In this document: positions 43,141 to 51,268 of the stretch, piece after piece
How positions within the stretch are numbered: position 1 is the first letter of the stretch
Layout of the letters: each line of letters begins with the position of its first letter
Assembly: GCF_009754945.1 (NCBI RefSeq)
Contig: NZ_WPIN01000015.1
Span: forward strand, 124,001-188,000
DNA from: Spirosoma arboris
GTDB taxonomy: Bacteria; Bacteroidota; Bacteroidia; Cytophagales; Spirosomataceae
Direction: 5' to 3'
DNA length: 64,000 bases
The notes under the pieces: model-generated
The model's database searches: none
What the model was told of the DNA's origin: nothing
The model's input: only the letters and a program-made list of their open reading frames with translations
Made by a program: the position numbers and the translations under genes

Positions 43141-46100
43141 GACAGGCCCCCTCCAAGGGCGATGTCAGCAGCCTCTGACCGGCGAATGATTAACCGTAAT
43201 TCTGAACCAGAAATGACTTTTTCAACAGAGAAATTGCCTCCACCACCGACCGCTCCCATTTTAACTAAACTTTGCGCAATGATTCCTCCAGCCTTCGAAG
43301 CTGGTGCAATAAATTCCGGGTTGCGACTAGCCCCTACGTATTCACCGGTTAGGGAGTAAGTAGGTTTTTCAACCGTGCCACCATCGGCAAAGGGAATGGC
43401 CTTTACGGCGGCTCCACCTGCAATAAGAAGCCCGCCTGCAACCTGTTGCCCTAGACCTGGTGCAAGTGTAATTCCGAACGTCAATGGTGCTGCTGCAAGC
43501 AATGCGGCACTTGATAGGAGCAAGGCTGTGCCTAGTTGAATGATATAATTCCCAAGAATATCCAGAATGGTTTTCAAGGCAGCCTTTAGTGGATTTTGCC
43601 CTTGACCAATAGCACTACCGATACCGGAAAGTAATTCAACTCCACCTTGCGCAAGTGTAGCTTTACCCGTGCTCATAGCAGCAGCTAGTTCCTGCACAGA
43701 AAGATTTATTGCATCTTTTCCGGCTCGAACTTGATCAATCATACTCTGCACTGCTACTACATTGGGCATAGTGCCGCCTGCCAGATTGTCGGCGCGAATT
43801 TCAGCTAAACCAGTTTTTTCGTTTGTAGCACGACTATTTTTGTTCAATAGAGCGATGTACTCAGCCAGCGAATCCATCGTACTTCGTGGTATTGCTAACC
43901 AACTAAAGAGGTCTTTTGAGATACTGGACTTTAGTTTTTCAATGCTTTCGGTATACTGGTCAATCGTGCGGTATTTCAGCACATCATTAAATCGGGCAGC
44001 CAAGCCGGGTAGGCGCTGAAGTGGAGCTACTACAAGGCCTGCTATGTCCCTAAACTTTTCGGACCCTTCGGCAGTGAAAAAATCCACTTTAGGTTTTATT
44101 GATTGGGCCTTATCCAGTTTTTCAAGACTCCCAGTAATACGGGCAATTTGCGCATCTGTCCTTTCAAGTAGGTGCACGTCTTCCGCTGATACGAACCCCT
44201 TTAGTGCTCGCTGATCTTGAATTTTCTTTGCTGTATTTTCGCTTACTCGCTGTAAGATTTCTAAAGCTGACGACGACTCTTTTACGGCAGCCGTATGCTT
44301 TTTAGTGTCACTGGTGGCATCCTCAAGCCTGCTAGAAAGAATCTTATATCTATCCAGCAGTTCTGTCGGCACTGCTTTATTTGGATTGTCCGACCTGAAA
44401 CTCTCAACAGCCTCTTTAGCTGCCTTTACGTCATCCTTAAGCTTAGCAATAGATGATTGACCACCAATACTTACAAAATCAATAGCAGTTGGTGTTGTCT
44501 TACCCTTAGTTAGCTTTACCTGCTGTTCAATAGCAACGTCAAGATTCCTTTTGTTAAAATCGTACTCTTTTTGGGCGTCCGAAATAGCTTGACTACTTAA
44601 TTCGCTTTGCTTTTTGCGAAGCTTTTTTTCGGACTCTTCATAATAGCCGAAATAAGCACCAATACTGCTTGCGCGAGCCGCAAACCCATCAAGCGCGGTA
44701 GTGCGATCCTCTAAGGGCGTCTGCTTCTCTTTGGTTAGCTTTGCTGCCGATTCGGAAAGTTTTGCAGCATAATAGTCAGCTTGTGATTTTAGAGTTAGTG
44801 ATTTCGTATACTCACGAATAGCTTGCGTAGCATTCTTGGTATTTATTGTCTCTAAACTGATATTTCCCAGATATTCAGGCGAAATAGCATTTATGTCAGC
44901 AATAGCCTTTTTTCTATCTAGCTTAGAGTGTTTTTCGTCACGAGCAACTGCAAGTAAGGCACTCAGGCGACCCGTTTCTGCACCTATCGACTGGGCTAAT
45001 GAAGTGTGAGCTTCTGATAGAAGCCTTGCTGAACTATAGGAAGATACAACTGCCAAATTAAATTTAATGATACTGTAAGTGGCTACACCCACCGCAGCCA
45101 ATACTGCTACTACAGCAGTTATAGGACTGAATAGTGCGCCAAATCCAGTGGCAATCGTAGGAAGTAATTTAACAACAGTGCCTAGTCCTAAAGTGAGTGG
45201 TCCAATGGCAGCAACAAGAGAAGTTACAACCAAAATAGCCCCCTGTGTTTGTGGGGTTAGGTTGGAAAAATCATTCGACAGTGAGGTAATAAAATCGCCA
45301 AGGCTATTAATTTTCCCCGTAAGATCAATTGCCTTATCGGCTGCCTGCCCAAAATTATATTTAGCTATTGTTAATGAATCACTTAGATTTTCTAGCGCAT
45401 TTTTGGGGCCACCTATTATGCGAGGTAACTTTGACAACTCAGATGTCAGTAGGTTGATAAAATATGTCGAATCCTTACCTGCTATCTTTAGCTTTTCAGA
45501 GATAATCTCTGGGTCTACCGACTTAAAAATCTTTAGAAGGGCAGGAGCAATAGAAGGGGCAGCCTCAATAATTGGCCGTAAATCTTGACTAAGAACCTTT
45601 CCCTTTGCGGCTAGCTGCCCAAGCTGAACGGTAACACTATTTAATTCTGATTTACCGCCCCCAGTCAGAGCTATCGCATTTCCGAATTGAAGGAGTGCTT
45701 TTCGTGCATTATCTGCCGAGAATCCAACGGCTTGGAGTCTTACACTACCTGCTACAGCTTCTTGTAACCCCAAGCCAGGTAAGGCACTAACAGATCGTAA
45801 AGCCTTGAATTCGTTACCAGCTAAGCTGGCCGACCCCATTACTGATACCAACCCTCGATTTAGAGAGTCTATCTCCGCATAGGATTGAAGTATTTGTCCT
45901 CCGAGCAGTGTAAGGGGAAGGGTGAGTCCAACGGTTAATCGCTTACCCGCTTTAGCTACATCATCCGCCAACCGACCCCAACCAGCGGAGAATATTTTGC
46001 GGGATGCATCTTGCTTTTCGTAAAAACTAGTTAGAGATGCGTTGGATTGGGTCGCAAAACGACTTATTGATGCTGAAGCTGAACTGGTTGCCCCCGCAAT

Positions 46101-46247
46101 AGCACTAGTAAACTTATCGCCAAATTGGATCGCAAAACTTCCTAGCTCTTGCAGCTTGGAAATAGCCTTCCCTACACCGGACTCAAGCCCGGTGGGGCTA
46201 AAACCCATCTCAACGGTTAATTTACGCTCCAAGGTAGGTAGTTGCAC
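43137..46247 (-). CDS. Tape measure protein
   Basis: 1,036 residues, setting tail length. The N-terminal 360 residues match the tape-measure domain pattern: SAGWGRLADDVAKAGKRLTV, YAEIDSLNRGLVSVMGSA, GFSADNARKALLQFGNA, LGQLAAKGKVLSQDLRPI and EAAPSIAPALLKIF. There follow hydrophobic segments (about 335-395), long coiled coils (about 400-800), a second hydrophobic cluster (about 915-965) and a C-terminal globular end. The start is GTG at 46247. It should be driven by a promoter in the 93-base gap to the divergent lipoprotein gene; none is clearly visible. Confidence 0.9.
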   Translation of the reverse strand: MQLPTLERKLTVEMGFSPTGLESGVGKAISKLQELGSFAIQFGDKFTSAIAGATSSASASISRFATQSNASLTSFYEKQDASRKIFSAGWGRLADDVAKAGKRLTVGLTLPLTLLGGQILQSYAEIDSLNRGLVSVMGSASLAGNEFKALRSVSALPGLGLQEAVAGSVRLQAVGFSADNARKALLQFGNAIALTGGGKSELNSVTVQLGQLAAKGKVLSQDLRPIIEAAPSIAPALLKIFKSVDPEIISEKLKIAGKDSTYFINLLTSELSKLPRIIGGPKNALENLSDSLTIAKYNFGQAADKAIDLTGKINSLGDFITSLSNDFSNLTPQTQGAILVVTSLVAAIGPLTLGLGTVVKLLPTIATGFGALFSPITAVVAVLAAVGVATYSIIKFNLAVVSSYSSARLLSEAHTSLAQSIGAETGRLSALLAVARDEKHSKLDRKKAIADINAISPEYLGNISLETINTKNATQAIREYTKSLTLKSQADYYAAKLSESAAKLTKEKQTPLEDRTTALDGFAARASSIGAYFGYYEESEKKLRKKQSELSSQAISDAQKEYDFNKRNLDVAIEQQVKLTKGKTTPTAIDFVSIGGQSSIAKLKDDVKAAKEAVESFRSDNPNKAVPTELLDRYKILSSRLEDATSDTKKHTAAVKESSSALEILQRVSENTAKKIQDQRALKGFVSAEDVHLLERTDAQIARITGSLEKLDKAQSIKPKVDFFTAEGSEKFRDIAGLVVAPLQRLPGLAARFNDVLKYRTIDQYTESIEKLKSSISKDLFSWLAIPRSTMDSLAEYIALLNKNSRATNEKTGLAEIRADNLAGGTMPNVVAVQSMIDQVRAGKDAINLSVQELAAAMSTGKATLAQGGVELLSGIGSAIGQGQNPLKAALKTILDILGNYIIQLGTALLLSSAALLAAAPLTFGITLAPGLGQQVAGGLLIAGGAAVKAIPFADGGTVEKPTYSLTGEYVGASRNPEFIAPASKAGGIIAQSLVKMGAVGGGGNFSVEKVISGSELRLIIRRSEAADIALGGGLS

Positions 46248-46340
46248 TAGGCTGGTGAATGCCTACGAAACTACTATTACCAATAGACTCAAAATATAAC
46301 CCTACGGTAAGGTATTCAGCCAAATGGTTATATTGGCATT

Positions 46341-46646
46341 ATGAAAGAAGTAATTAAGATTGTTGCAATATCAACCTCAACCCTAATCCTATTTAGCTGT
46401 AGTAGCCCATTGGATAAAAGGTATAATAGTGAAACTATGTGGGCTGACGTTCGTGAAGGCTCAACCAAGGCAACCGATTCACTAAATCATGAACTTTGTG
46501 GTCAGGCTGTCGCCGATAATGCAATTCATGGAGTGAAAAATGAGGACTTTACTTACAGGGAGTTAATAGATAAAGGGTATAAATTACTTGGCAAAGCTCA
46601 CTCAGAAGCCTACATTGATAGCCTACGTAAAGCAAACAATCTTTAA
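46341..46646 (+). CDS. Small lipoprotein, prophage cargo
   Basis: 101 residues, with a lipoprotein signal peptide (KIVAISTSTLILFSCSSP, lipobox Cys near residue 20) and a short soluble part with two further features: CGQAVADNAIHGVKNEDFTY and a basic C-terminal helix. It is on the + strand between tape measure and homing endonuclease genes, ended by a 20-bp-stem hairpin. Small prophage lipoproteins with this placement often block superinfection at the surface; that role here is inference. Confidence 0.7.
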   Translation: MKEVIKIVAISTSTLILFSCSSPLDKRYNSETMWADVREGSTKATDSLNHELCGQAVADNAIHGVKNEDFTYRELIDKGYKLLGKAHSEAYIDSLRKANNL

Positions 46647-46708
46647 GTTAACTAATTAAAACAGTTACAGCAACTTACTCAAATCATGTATCTACATGTA
46701 ATAGGTGG

Positions 46709-46758
46709 GCAAAGAATAAGGGGCTTTACTCCATAAAATAAAGCCCCTTATTCTTTGC
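46709..46758. terminator. Bidirectional terminator with perfect 20-bp stem
   Basis: GCAAAGAATAAGGGGCTTTA (46709-46728) pairs perfectly with 46739-46758, with a 10-base loop. It ends both the lipoprotein gene and the leftward operon 50069-46768. Confidence 0.88.
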
Positions 46759-46767
46759 ATTTTAAGG

Positions 46768-48093
46768 CTATGGAATATGGCCCCATGTCTTTCCATCCCT
46801 AATAAGCCGTATTGCAGCTTCACTAACTAAGTGCTGGGCTGCGATTTGATTCATGGATATTCCCTCTAGTAATGATTTGCGAATTTGCGGAATGTCGGAC
46901 TCAATGAGTTTTGACATTGGATTACTAGAGCCAGTAGGGCGCTCTTTGTTATTTGGATCAAAAGTAATATCTGTCACCGATGCCCATGCTCTACCTCGCT
47001 TAATCTTGTGTATGGCTGCTAGGGATACGCCATATTCACTAGCTAGCAACTTTATATTTTCTTTACTAAGTAAGCGAGCCTTGATTTCGATTACCTGTTG
47101 TTCATTAAGTGTGGCAGCCGGGTTATTGACTCCTGCGCGACCAAGAGGATGCACCGAGAAGGCCTTTACTTTTTTTCTTTCTAGGTAAATTGTGGCTCCT
47201 TCATATAGGTAGTTAACCACCTTTTCAAATTGTCCAGCCCCACCTACAATCATATTACGCACTCCCACGGAAGTATGGTGTGGCCTAATTTTAGCATTCA
47301 CTCCGCATTTTTTCGATATAATTTCAGTAAGTTTTTCAATAAACAATACAGAGCCTAGGGCACCTACATAAGCCCCCTTAAAATTACCCTCACCTTGGAC
47401 ACCTGCATAATAGCAACCATCTCCATCAATATAGCCACGAATAAAGTGAGGTAGTTGTTTTTCGGGCAGCCATTCAGGAAAGGTAAGTGTAAGTGACTTT
47501 GCTTGCCGACAACCCAAAGATGCTAGACTTTCAGAGAGTCTCCTACTCCCTATTCTTAATGTGGCAAGATTAAGTCGTTCTCTTATGATTACATCCCCCT
47601 CATAACCCAAGATTTCTCGAAACCTTTCCAAAATGGGCAGGTCTCGCATTTGCAATGACAATACAATCCTACCTTCCCTTTGGTTATTATATCCATCAGC
47701 ATACATGAAGCCCAAAAAATAGGCTTTAACCTCTGAGTCTATAATGTCAAAAAAAGATTCATCTAATTTCTTTTTCCGGGTTCTTTCAAATTTATTTCTC
47801 TGTACAACTGCACCTTCCTGAATAGCCCTTCTTACGTAGCGTGGGTCTATTTGGTAGTACTTTGCAAGAGATTCCATTGACTCCCCATCTAAATATCGAG
47901 AGATAATTTCCTTTTCGTTTCCGTAAAGCCTACTTAGTGGCCGAATGGAAATATTATTCTTCTTGAGTATTCGCTTAATTACACGATCATCGCACTCAAA
48001 AAGGGAGGCCAAGGAGTTGATACTCCCTCCGCCTCGGTAAGTATCAACTATTAAGGAGGCGTCCTCTTGTGAAAAAAATCTAGCTGCTGGCAT
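46768..48093 (-). CDS. Free-standing LAGLIDADG homing endonuclease flanked by HTH repeats
   Basis: 441 residues. Two LAGLIDADG motifs are visible: YFLGFMYADGYN (about residue 128) and HFIRGYIDGDGCYY (about 215), the signature of a monomeric double-motif homing endonuclease. Two HTH-like modules lie before the core (INSLASLFECDDRVIKRILK and MESLAKYYQIDPRYVRRAI) and two after (IKLLASEYGVSLAAIHKIKR and MNQIAAQHLVSEAAIRLIRD), as NUMOD-type DNA-binding repeats. ATG at 48093 is used; a TTG at 48105 is also possible. It lies just downstream of an HNH nuclease gene. Likely a selfish DNA-cutting gene. Confidence 0.85.
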   Translation of the reverse strand: MPAARFFSQEDASLIVDTYRGGGSINSLASLFECDDRVIKRILKKNNISIRPLSRLYGNEKEIISRYLDGESMESLAKYYQIDPRYVRRAIQEGAVVQRNKFERTRKKKLDESFFDIIDSEVKAYFLGFMYADGYNNQREGRIVLSLQMRDLPILERFREILGYEGDVIIRERLNLATLRIGSRRLSESLASLGCRQAKSLTLTFPEWLPEKQLPHFIRGYIDGDGCYYAGVQGEGNFKGAYVGALGSVLFIEKLTEIISKKCGVNAKIRPHHTSVGVRNMIVGGAGQFEKVVNYLYEGATIYLERKKVKAFSVHPLGRAGVNNPAATLNEQQVIEIKARLLSKENIKLLASEYGVSLAAIHKIKRGRAWASVTDITFDPNNKERPTGSSNPMSKLIESDIPQIRKSLLEGISMNQIAAQHLVSEAAIRLIRDGKTWGHIP

Positions 48094-48116
48094 TATTATT
48101 GACAATTTATTTTGGC

Positions 48117-48464
48117 TTATCGCGATCTCACCTTTTTTCGCCTAAAATTCATTGGATACGTATCCGTCTGCTCATGGCAAGAATGGCACAAGCAGCGGCC
48201 ATTACTCACCTCCCAAAGCGCAAAGCAATCTTTAGCCTCCTCCACTGTAGAGATTCCATTTTCCCTCACCAGCTTTGCGAAGCTTATAATATGGTCAGCC
48301 TCAATTACTCGCTTTTGGCCATTCCTAGCCCCACAGTGTTGGCATTGAAACCGATCTCGAATAAAGACCGCCCGTTTCCACGCTTCATATTCTGGGAGCC
48401 TGCGAATAAGCTTGATAAGCCCAGTAATACTACTGGACTTATCAATGTTCTCATTGCTCATCAT
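48117..48464 (-). CDS. HNH endonuclease
   Basis: 115 residues with a compact HNH fold: zinc Cys pair CQHCGARNG, catalytic EADHIISFAKL, then NGRCLCHSCHEQT with the second Cys pair and the final His. It starts 4 bases inside the upstream gene (ATGA overlap). It may be a homing-type nuclease or serve DNA packaging as in many phages; terminase genes are not adjacent here, which favours the former. Confidence 0.85.
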   Translation of the reverse strand: MMSNENIDKSSSITGLIKLIRRLPEYEAWKRAVFIRDRFQCQHCGARNGQKRVIEADHIISFAKLVRENGISTVEEAKDCFALWEVSNGRCLCHSCHEQTDTYPMNFRRKKVRSR

Positions 48465-48751
48465 TCCTCGTAACTCTGAAAATACAGCTTTTCTGCATAG
48501 GCCAGCGCATACACTTTGTCAATCACATCATGGCGTTCGGCCACCACTAAAAGGCTTTCGTTTCTCCCTCGCGGATACATATATACGTCAATGCCGTACA
48601 GGAATAACAACCGCGTAAAAATGCGATCATAAACCGCCTGTTGGGGTTCACCGGAATCAACGGCTACATCGGTTACTAGTTGACTGGTCAGAGCGCGGTA
48701 CGTGGTAGTTGTGGCGCCCGTAGGTTGGGTATTGGTGTGGGTTGTGTTCAT
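48461..48751 (-). CDS. Small phage protein of unknown function
   Basis: 96 residues with a Thr-rich N-terminus (MNTTHTNTQPTGATTTTYRA) and a folded C-terminal part (VYDRIFTRLLFLYGIDVYMY, VDKVYALAYAEKLYF-like helices). Not recognised. It overlaps both neighbours by 4 bases, so it is translated in the operon with the S24-like and HNH proteins. Confidence 0.6.
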   Translation of the reverse strand: MNTTHTNTQPTGATTTTYRALTSQLVTDVAVDSGEPQQAVYDRIFTRLLFLYGIDVYMYPRGRNESLLVVAERHDVIDKVYALAYAEKLYFQSYEE

Positions 48752-49155
48752 GGATAGTACCTTTTGGCTATGGCTGGATAGAACTTATTCATTCTAGCGT
48801 AGACTCTACAAATCCTATCAACTACGTAAATCCGCTTAACCTGACGAAAAGGGATTACCCAATCGCCAATTGACTCTTTAAATTGCTCGTCATAAATGAG
48901 TGTAAGTACTCGATTATCGGCGCTTTCGAAAAAACCAACTCGGTATGAGCAATATTTGCGCCCCGCAATTCGGCATTCGACGACAACCAAGTCACCTACT
49001 TCCGGGAGGCTATTAGGCGGCACAGGAATGCAGGTTAAATCATAACCTCTCCACATCAAAGGGGCCAATGAATCACTACTTACAATGAATTGCTTCCAGT
49101 TTAATTCCCTAATAAAGCCATCACTGATTAGTGGGGTTTGAATCTGCTTTTTCAT
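48748..49155 (-). CDS. LexA/S24-like fold protein without HTH (copy 1)
   Basis: 135 residues. After a short unconserved start, the protein runs SDSLAPLMWRGYDLTCI, GDLVVVECRIAGRKYCSYRVGFFE, VLTLIYDEQ and WVIPFRQVKRIYVVDRI. The order (S-x-x-P, GDLVVV, R-V-G, L-x-L, V-K-R-I) follows the beta-rich C-terminal domain of LexA/UmuD/phage repressors (peptidase S24-like). No HTH is present, and the catalytic Lys position is not convincing, so autocleavage is doubtful. It stands in tandem with two similar genes. ATG at 49155 is used. Confidence 0.5.
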   Translation of the reverse strand: MKKQIQTPLISDGFIRELNWKQFIVSSDSLAPLMWRGYDLTCIPVPPNSLPEVGDLVVVECRIAGRKYCSYRVGFFESADNRVLTLIYDEQFKESIGDWVIPFRQVKRIYVVDRICRVYARMNKFYPAIAKRYYP

Positions 49156-49159
49156 GGCC

Positions 49160-49570
49160 TTACAGAACAGGAACACCCGTCATATATACACACCGACACA
49201 TCAGCAAAATATCCTTACGCTCCGTTTCACGCTGGGGCCATGTAGCATTATCGCGCGTGAGCCGAATGACCTGCTCGTCAACTGCGGCCACCCGGCCAAT
49301 GAAGTAGCTTTTTGGCTCCTGCAAGGTGGTAATCAGTACAACCTTGCCCAGTAAGGTTGGGAAGTCAATGGGTTCAACCCCAATGACGACCAGCATAGCC
49401 CGTTCTGAGTAGTTGATTGGTGGCGACATGCTGTCATCAGGGACATTGACTATGCCTGCCAGCTTACGTTCCTTTGGGGTCATATCCCCATCGTATACAA
49501 GCTTGTCCAAAAAATAATCCACCCAGGATTGGCCGGGTTTGGGAACCATGAGATTTGGGTTCGCTTCCAT
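49160..49570 (-). CDS. LexA/S24-like fold protein without HTH (copy 2)
   Basis: 136 residues; the clearest of the three tandem S24-like proteins. MTPKERKLAGIVNVPDDSMSPPI contains the LexA-type Ser-Met motif, then LLGKVVLITTLQEPKSYFIGRVAAVDEQVIRLTRDN, and DILLMCRCVYMTGV closes the fold. In LexA the catalytic Lys lies in the V-K-R-L strand; here VIRL has Ile, so the dyad seems incomplete. The start is ATG 49570. The gap to the next gene is four bases. Possibly a structural or regulatory use of the fold. Confidence 0.55.
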   Translation of the reverse strand: MEANPNLMVPKPGQSWVDYFLDKLVYDGDMTPKERKLAGIVNVPDDSMSPPINYSERAMLVVIGVEPIDFPTLLGKVVLITTLQEPKSYFIGRVAAVDEQVIRLTRDNATWPQRETERKDILLMCRCVYMTGVPVL

Positions 49571-49574
49571 AGTC

Positions 49575-50069
49575 CTAGATGACAGTTTTAGTGACGATGT
49601 AGCGAACCAGACACAAAAAGCCAATGCTTACACGGGCAATGGTCACGCCCGAATTGACAGGGCACTCAAAACCCAGTTTGATACAAGCGACATCAATGGC
49701 CACGACGCGACCAAATACCAATTCCTGCGGTTTTGATTCGAGGGCAATGGCTACCACCTTTCCCTCAGCATCGGCGTACTGAACTGGGTTGAGTGTGACG
49801 GCCAGCACAACCGTTTGCAAGGGTATCAAGTGAGCCATCGTACTCGTAGCTACGGTCAGCAGGGTAGCCCGCTGGCGTTCCTGAGGTGTTAGCTGGAACT
49901 GGCGTAGGTAATCGGGGTCGATTATGCCAGCCAGGGGCTGGAAGCAAATAGGCTTTTCGGGCAACTGCCGATAGTCCACTAAAATGGGGACTTGAGGGCC
50001 ATTTTTGGCCGCTTGTGGAGTAGGAGGTACATTATTCCCCTTACCCGCGTACATTTGTACCGTGTTCAT
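49575..50069 (-). CDS. LexA/S24-like fold protein without HTH (copy 3)
   Basis: 164 residues; first gene of the leftward operon. LTPQERQRATLLTVATSTMAHLI aligns with copy 2 (TPxERx-A---V, then S-x-M), followed by GKVVAIALESKPQELVFGRVVAID, ACIKLGF and FLCLVRYIVT. The N-terminal 60 residues are extended and Pro/Gln-rich. ATG at 50069 is used, because a TTG start at 50150 would overlap the promoter and operator. The catalytic Lys position is again Ile (CIKL). Likely a paralog of copies 1 and 2. Confidence 0.5.
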   Translation of the reverse strand: MNTVQMYAGKGNNVPPTPQAAKNGPQVPILVDYRQLPEKPICFQPLAGIIDPDYLRQFQLTPQERQRATLLTVATSTMAHLIPLQTVVLAVTLNPVQYADAEGKVVAIALESKPQELVFGRVVAIDVACIKLGFECPVNSGVTIARVSIGFLCLVRYIVTKTVI

Positions 50070-50144
50070 TTTAACTAACTGTTTGATGAACGTCTCCCCG
50101 TTGCTGTCTCCTGCCAAGTTGCCAGCGCGGGGTTTTTCATGACG

Positions 50145-50198
50145 TGTCAATCACCTGATTGACAACACAAATCTAACCAAAAGTATATATATACCAAA
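50145..50198 (-). promoter_or_regulatory. Strong leftward phage promoter with two operator-like palindromes
   Basis: On the - strand TTTG (50198-50195), exactly 19 bases, then TAGATTTG (50175-50168): a perfect Bacteroidota -33/-7 pair. The palindrome TGTCAATCA-CC-TGATTGACA (50145-50164) covers the expected transcription start. A second palindrome, GTATATATATAC (50183-50194), fills the spacer. It drives the S24-like trio and nuclease genes and looks repressor-controlled. Confidence 0.75.
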
Positions 50199-50219
50199 AC
50201 TTTAGGGGTAAATTTTTTA

Positions 50220-50426
50220 TTACTCTGGATTTATATCAATTGAAATTGTTACACCCAGAGCGTTAGATATTTTCTGCAATGTTTCAACAGTAAAATTATT
50301 TCGACCAGCCTCATAAGAAGCTATCGTCCCCTTTGTTACACCCAATCGCTCCCCCAACTCTGTCTGGGTTAGGTTTTTGGACTTTCGAGCGGCCTTAATT
50401 TTTTCCGCTAAGGTGGTTATTGCCAT
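50220..50426 (-). CDS. Xre-family HTH transcriptional regulator
   Basis: 68 residues consisting of little more than one Xre HTH: LAEKIKAARKSKNLTQTELGERLGVTKGTIASYEAG followed by TLQKISNALGVTISI. It lacks any dimerisation or peptidase domain. ATG at 50426 (MAITTLAEKI); a longer frame to 50462 would translate its own promoter. It sits between a regulated leftward promoter and the divergent + strand cassette and is the likely prophage or cassette repressor. It may also be an antitoxin-like partner of the cassette. Confidence 0.85.
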   Translation of the reverse strand: MAITTLAEKIKAARKSKNLTQTELGERLGVTKGTIASYEAGRNNFTVETLQKISNALGVTISIDINPE

Positions 50427-50427
50427 A

Positions 50428-50460
50428 ACTTTGAAAAGTTTGTACAAATATAAACTTTTC
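50428..50460 (-). promoter_or_regulatory. Promoter and possible autoregulatory operator of the Xre gene
   Basis: TATATTTG on the - strand (50452-50445) matches the -7 consensus; the palindrome AACTTT-GA-AAAGTT (50428-50441) lies between it and the start codon, and a further AACTTTTC half-site follows (50453-50460). No good -33 is present. Confidence 0.45.
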
Positions 50461-50665
50461 ATTTGTATAGACCTCCCTTGCTTTTCCTCACTTTACCTAA
50501 CGGCAAAATTACGTGTATCTACATGTTTTAGCTGCGTTGCTGTAGCATCTCCAAAGCCTCGTTCTAGCTTTAATTTTAGGCAAGAAAATTGCATTTAGTA
50601 CGAACTATGCCGTATTGTAAGGTAGAGTATGACATGGCCTATTAGGTAAAATATATTTAGATTGC

Positions 50666-50683
50666 ACTTTTGATCTCAAAAGT
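50666..50683. promoter_or_regulatory. Operator-like palindrome before the + strand cassette
   Basis: ACTTTTGA-TC-TCAAAAGT is a perfect inverted repeat 18 bases before the ATG at 50702, overlapping the near -7 sequence CACTTTTG (50665-50672). It shares the ACTTT/AAAGT half-sites with the palindrome upstream of the Xre gene, though with wider spacing. The rest of the 275-base gap shows nothing else. Confidence 0.5.
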
Positions 50684-50701
50684 ATCGTTCTGTAGAAGTT
50701 C

Positions 50702-51259
50702 ATGCGCATAATAGGCTATCACACCTGTAAGAAAGAGGGAAAAATAGAGGAAATAGAGGCTAGCGGCCCCTTTTGGTCAACTCATGAGCCAGATGATCCA
50801 GCCAAACATAAGTTTTTGGGTAGTGGTTATTACTTCTGGGATAATAACAAGGGCATGGCTCATTCGTATGGAAAGGCCACATATAGAAGGAAGTATTATA
50901 TATTTGAAGCGGAGCTTAAATTAACAGAAGAGAATTTCTTCGATTTAGTAGGTAATCGTATACACATGCTTGCATTTATGGAGCTAGTGGAGAAATTCAA
51001 AGCTAACTATGAAGCAAGTGAGCGTTGGCCTGTAGGCGCCTTCATTGAATTTTTAAAGTCTAAAGGAATTTTCCCTTACAAGGCAATACGTGCGCTTGAT
51101 AGCAGTATAGGCATTAGGGAGATAACGAAATTTGACTTTGCTTCTCAACATGATGCTTTTACGAATTTAAGTCCGATTTATATTGTTTGTCTTTTAGAGC
51201 TTGATAATACCATCTTGACTTCCTTTAAGTTTAATACAGAATTTCCACTACCTAAATAA
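50702..51259 (+). CDS. Putative ADP-ribosyltransferase-like protein, first gene of cargo cassette
   Basis: 185 residues, AT-rich coding unlike the tail genes. The start MRIIGYHTCKK followed by FWSTHEP and FLGSGYYFWDNNKGMAHSYG resembles the H-Y core arrangement of ART-fold toxins and DUF3990-like proteins (first strand with GYHT, then SGYYFW with a following helix). The third (Glu) motif is not clear, so activity is unproven. No signal peptide or membrane helix. It is followed after 9 bases by a second gene and then a YbjN-like gene. Function is inferred at best. Confidence 0.45.
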   Translation: MRIIGYHTCKKEGKIEEIEASGPFWSTHEPDDPAKHKFLGSGYYFWDNNKGMAHSYGKATYRRKYYIFEAELKLTEENFFDLVGNRIHMLAFMELVEKFKANYEASERWPVGAFIEFLKSKGIFPYKAIRALDSSIGIREITKFDFASQHDAFTNLSPIYIVCLLELDNTILTSFKFNTEFPLPK

Positions 51260-51268
51260 TAGCTTGAT

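Noticed and set aside
45079..45588. 169-codon + strand frame opposite the tape measure gene
   Set aside because: Antisense shadow of Ala/Ser-rich tape-measure codons; no start context or motif.
46247..46340. Tape measure promoter in the divergent gap
   Set aside because: CAAAATAT-like strings approach but do not match the reverse -7 consensus; not annotated.
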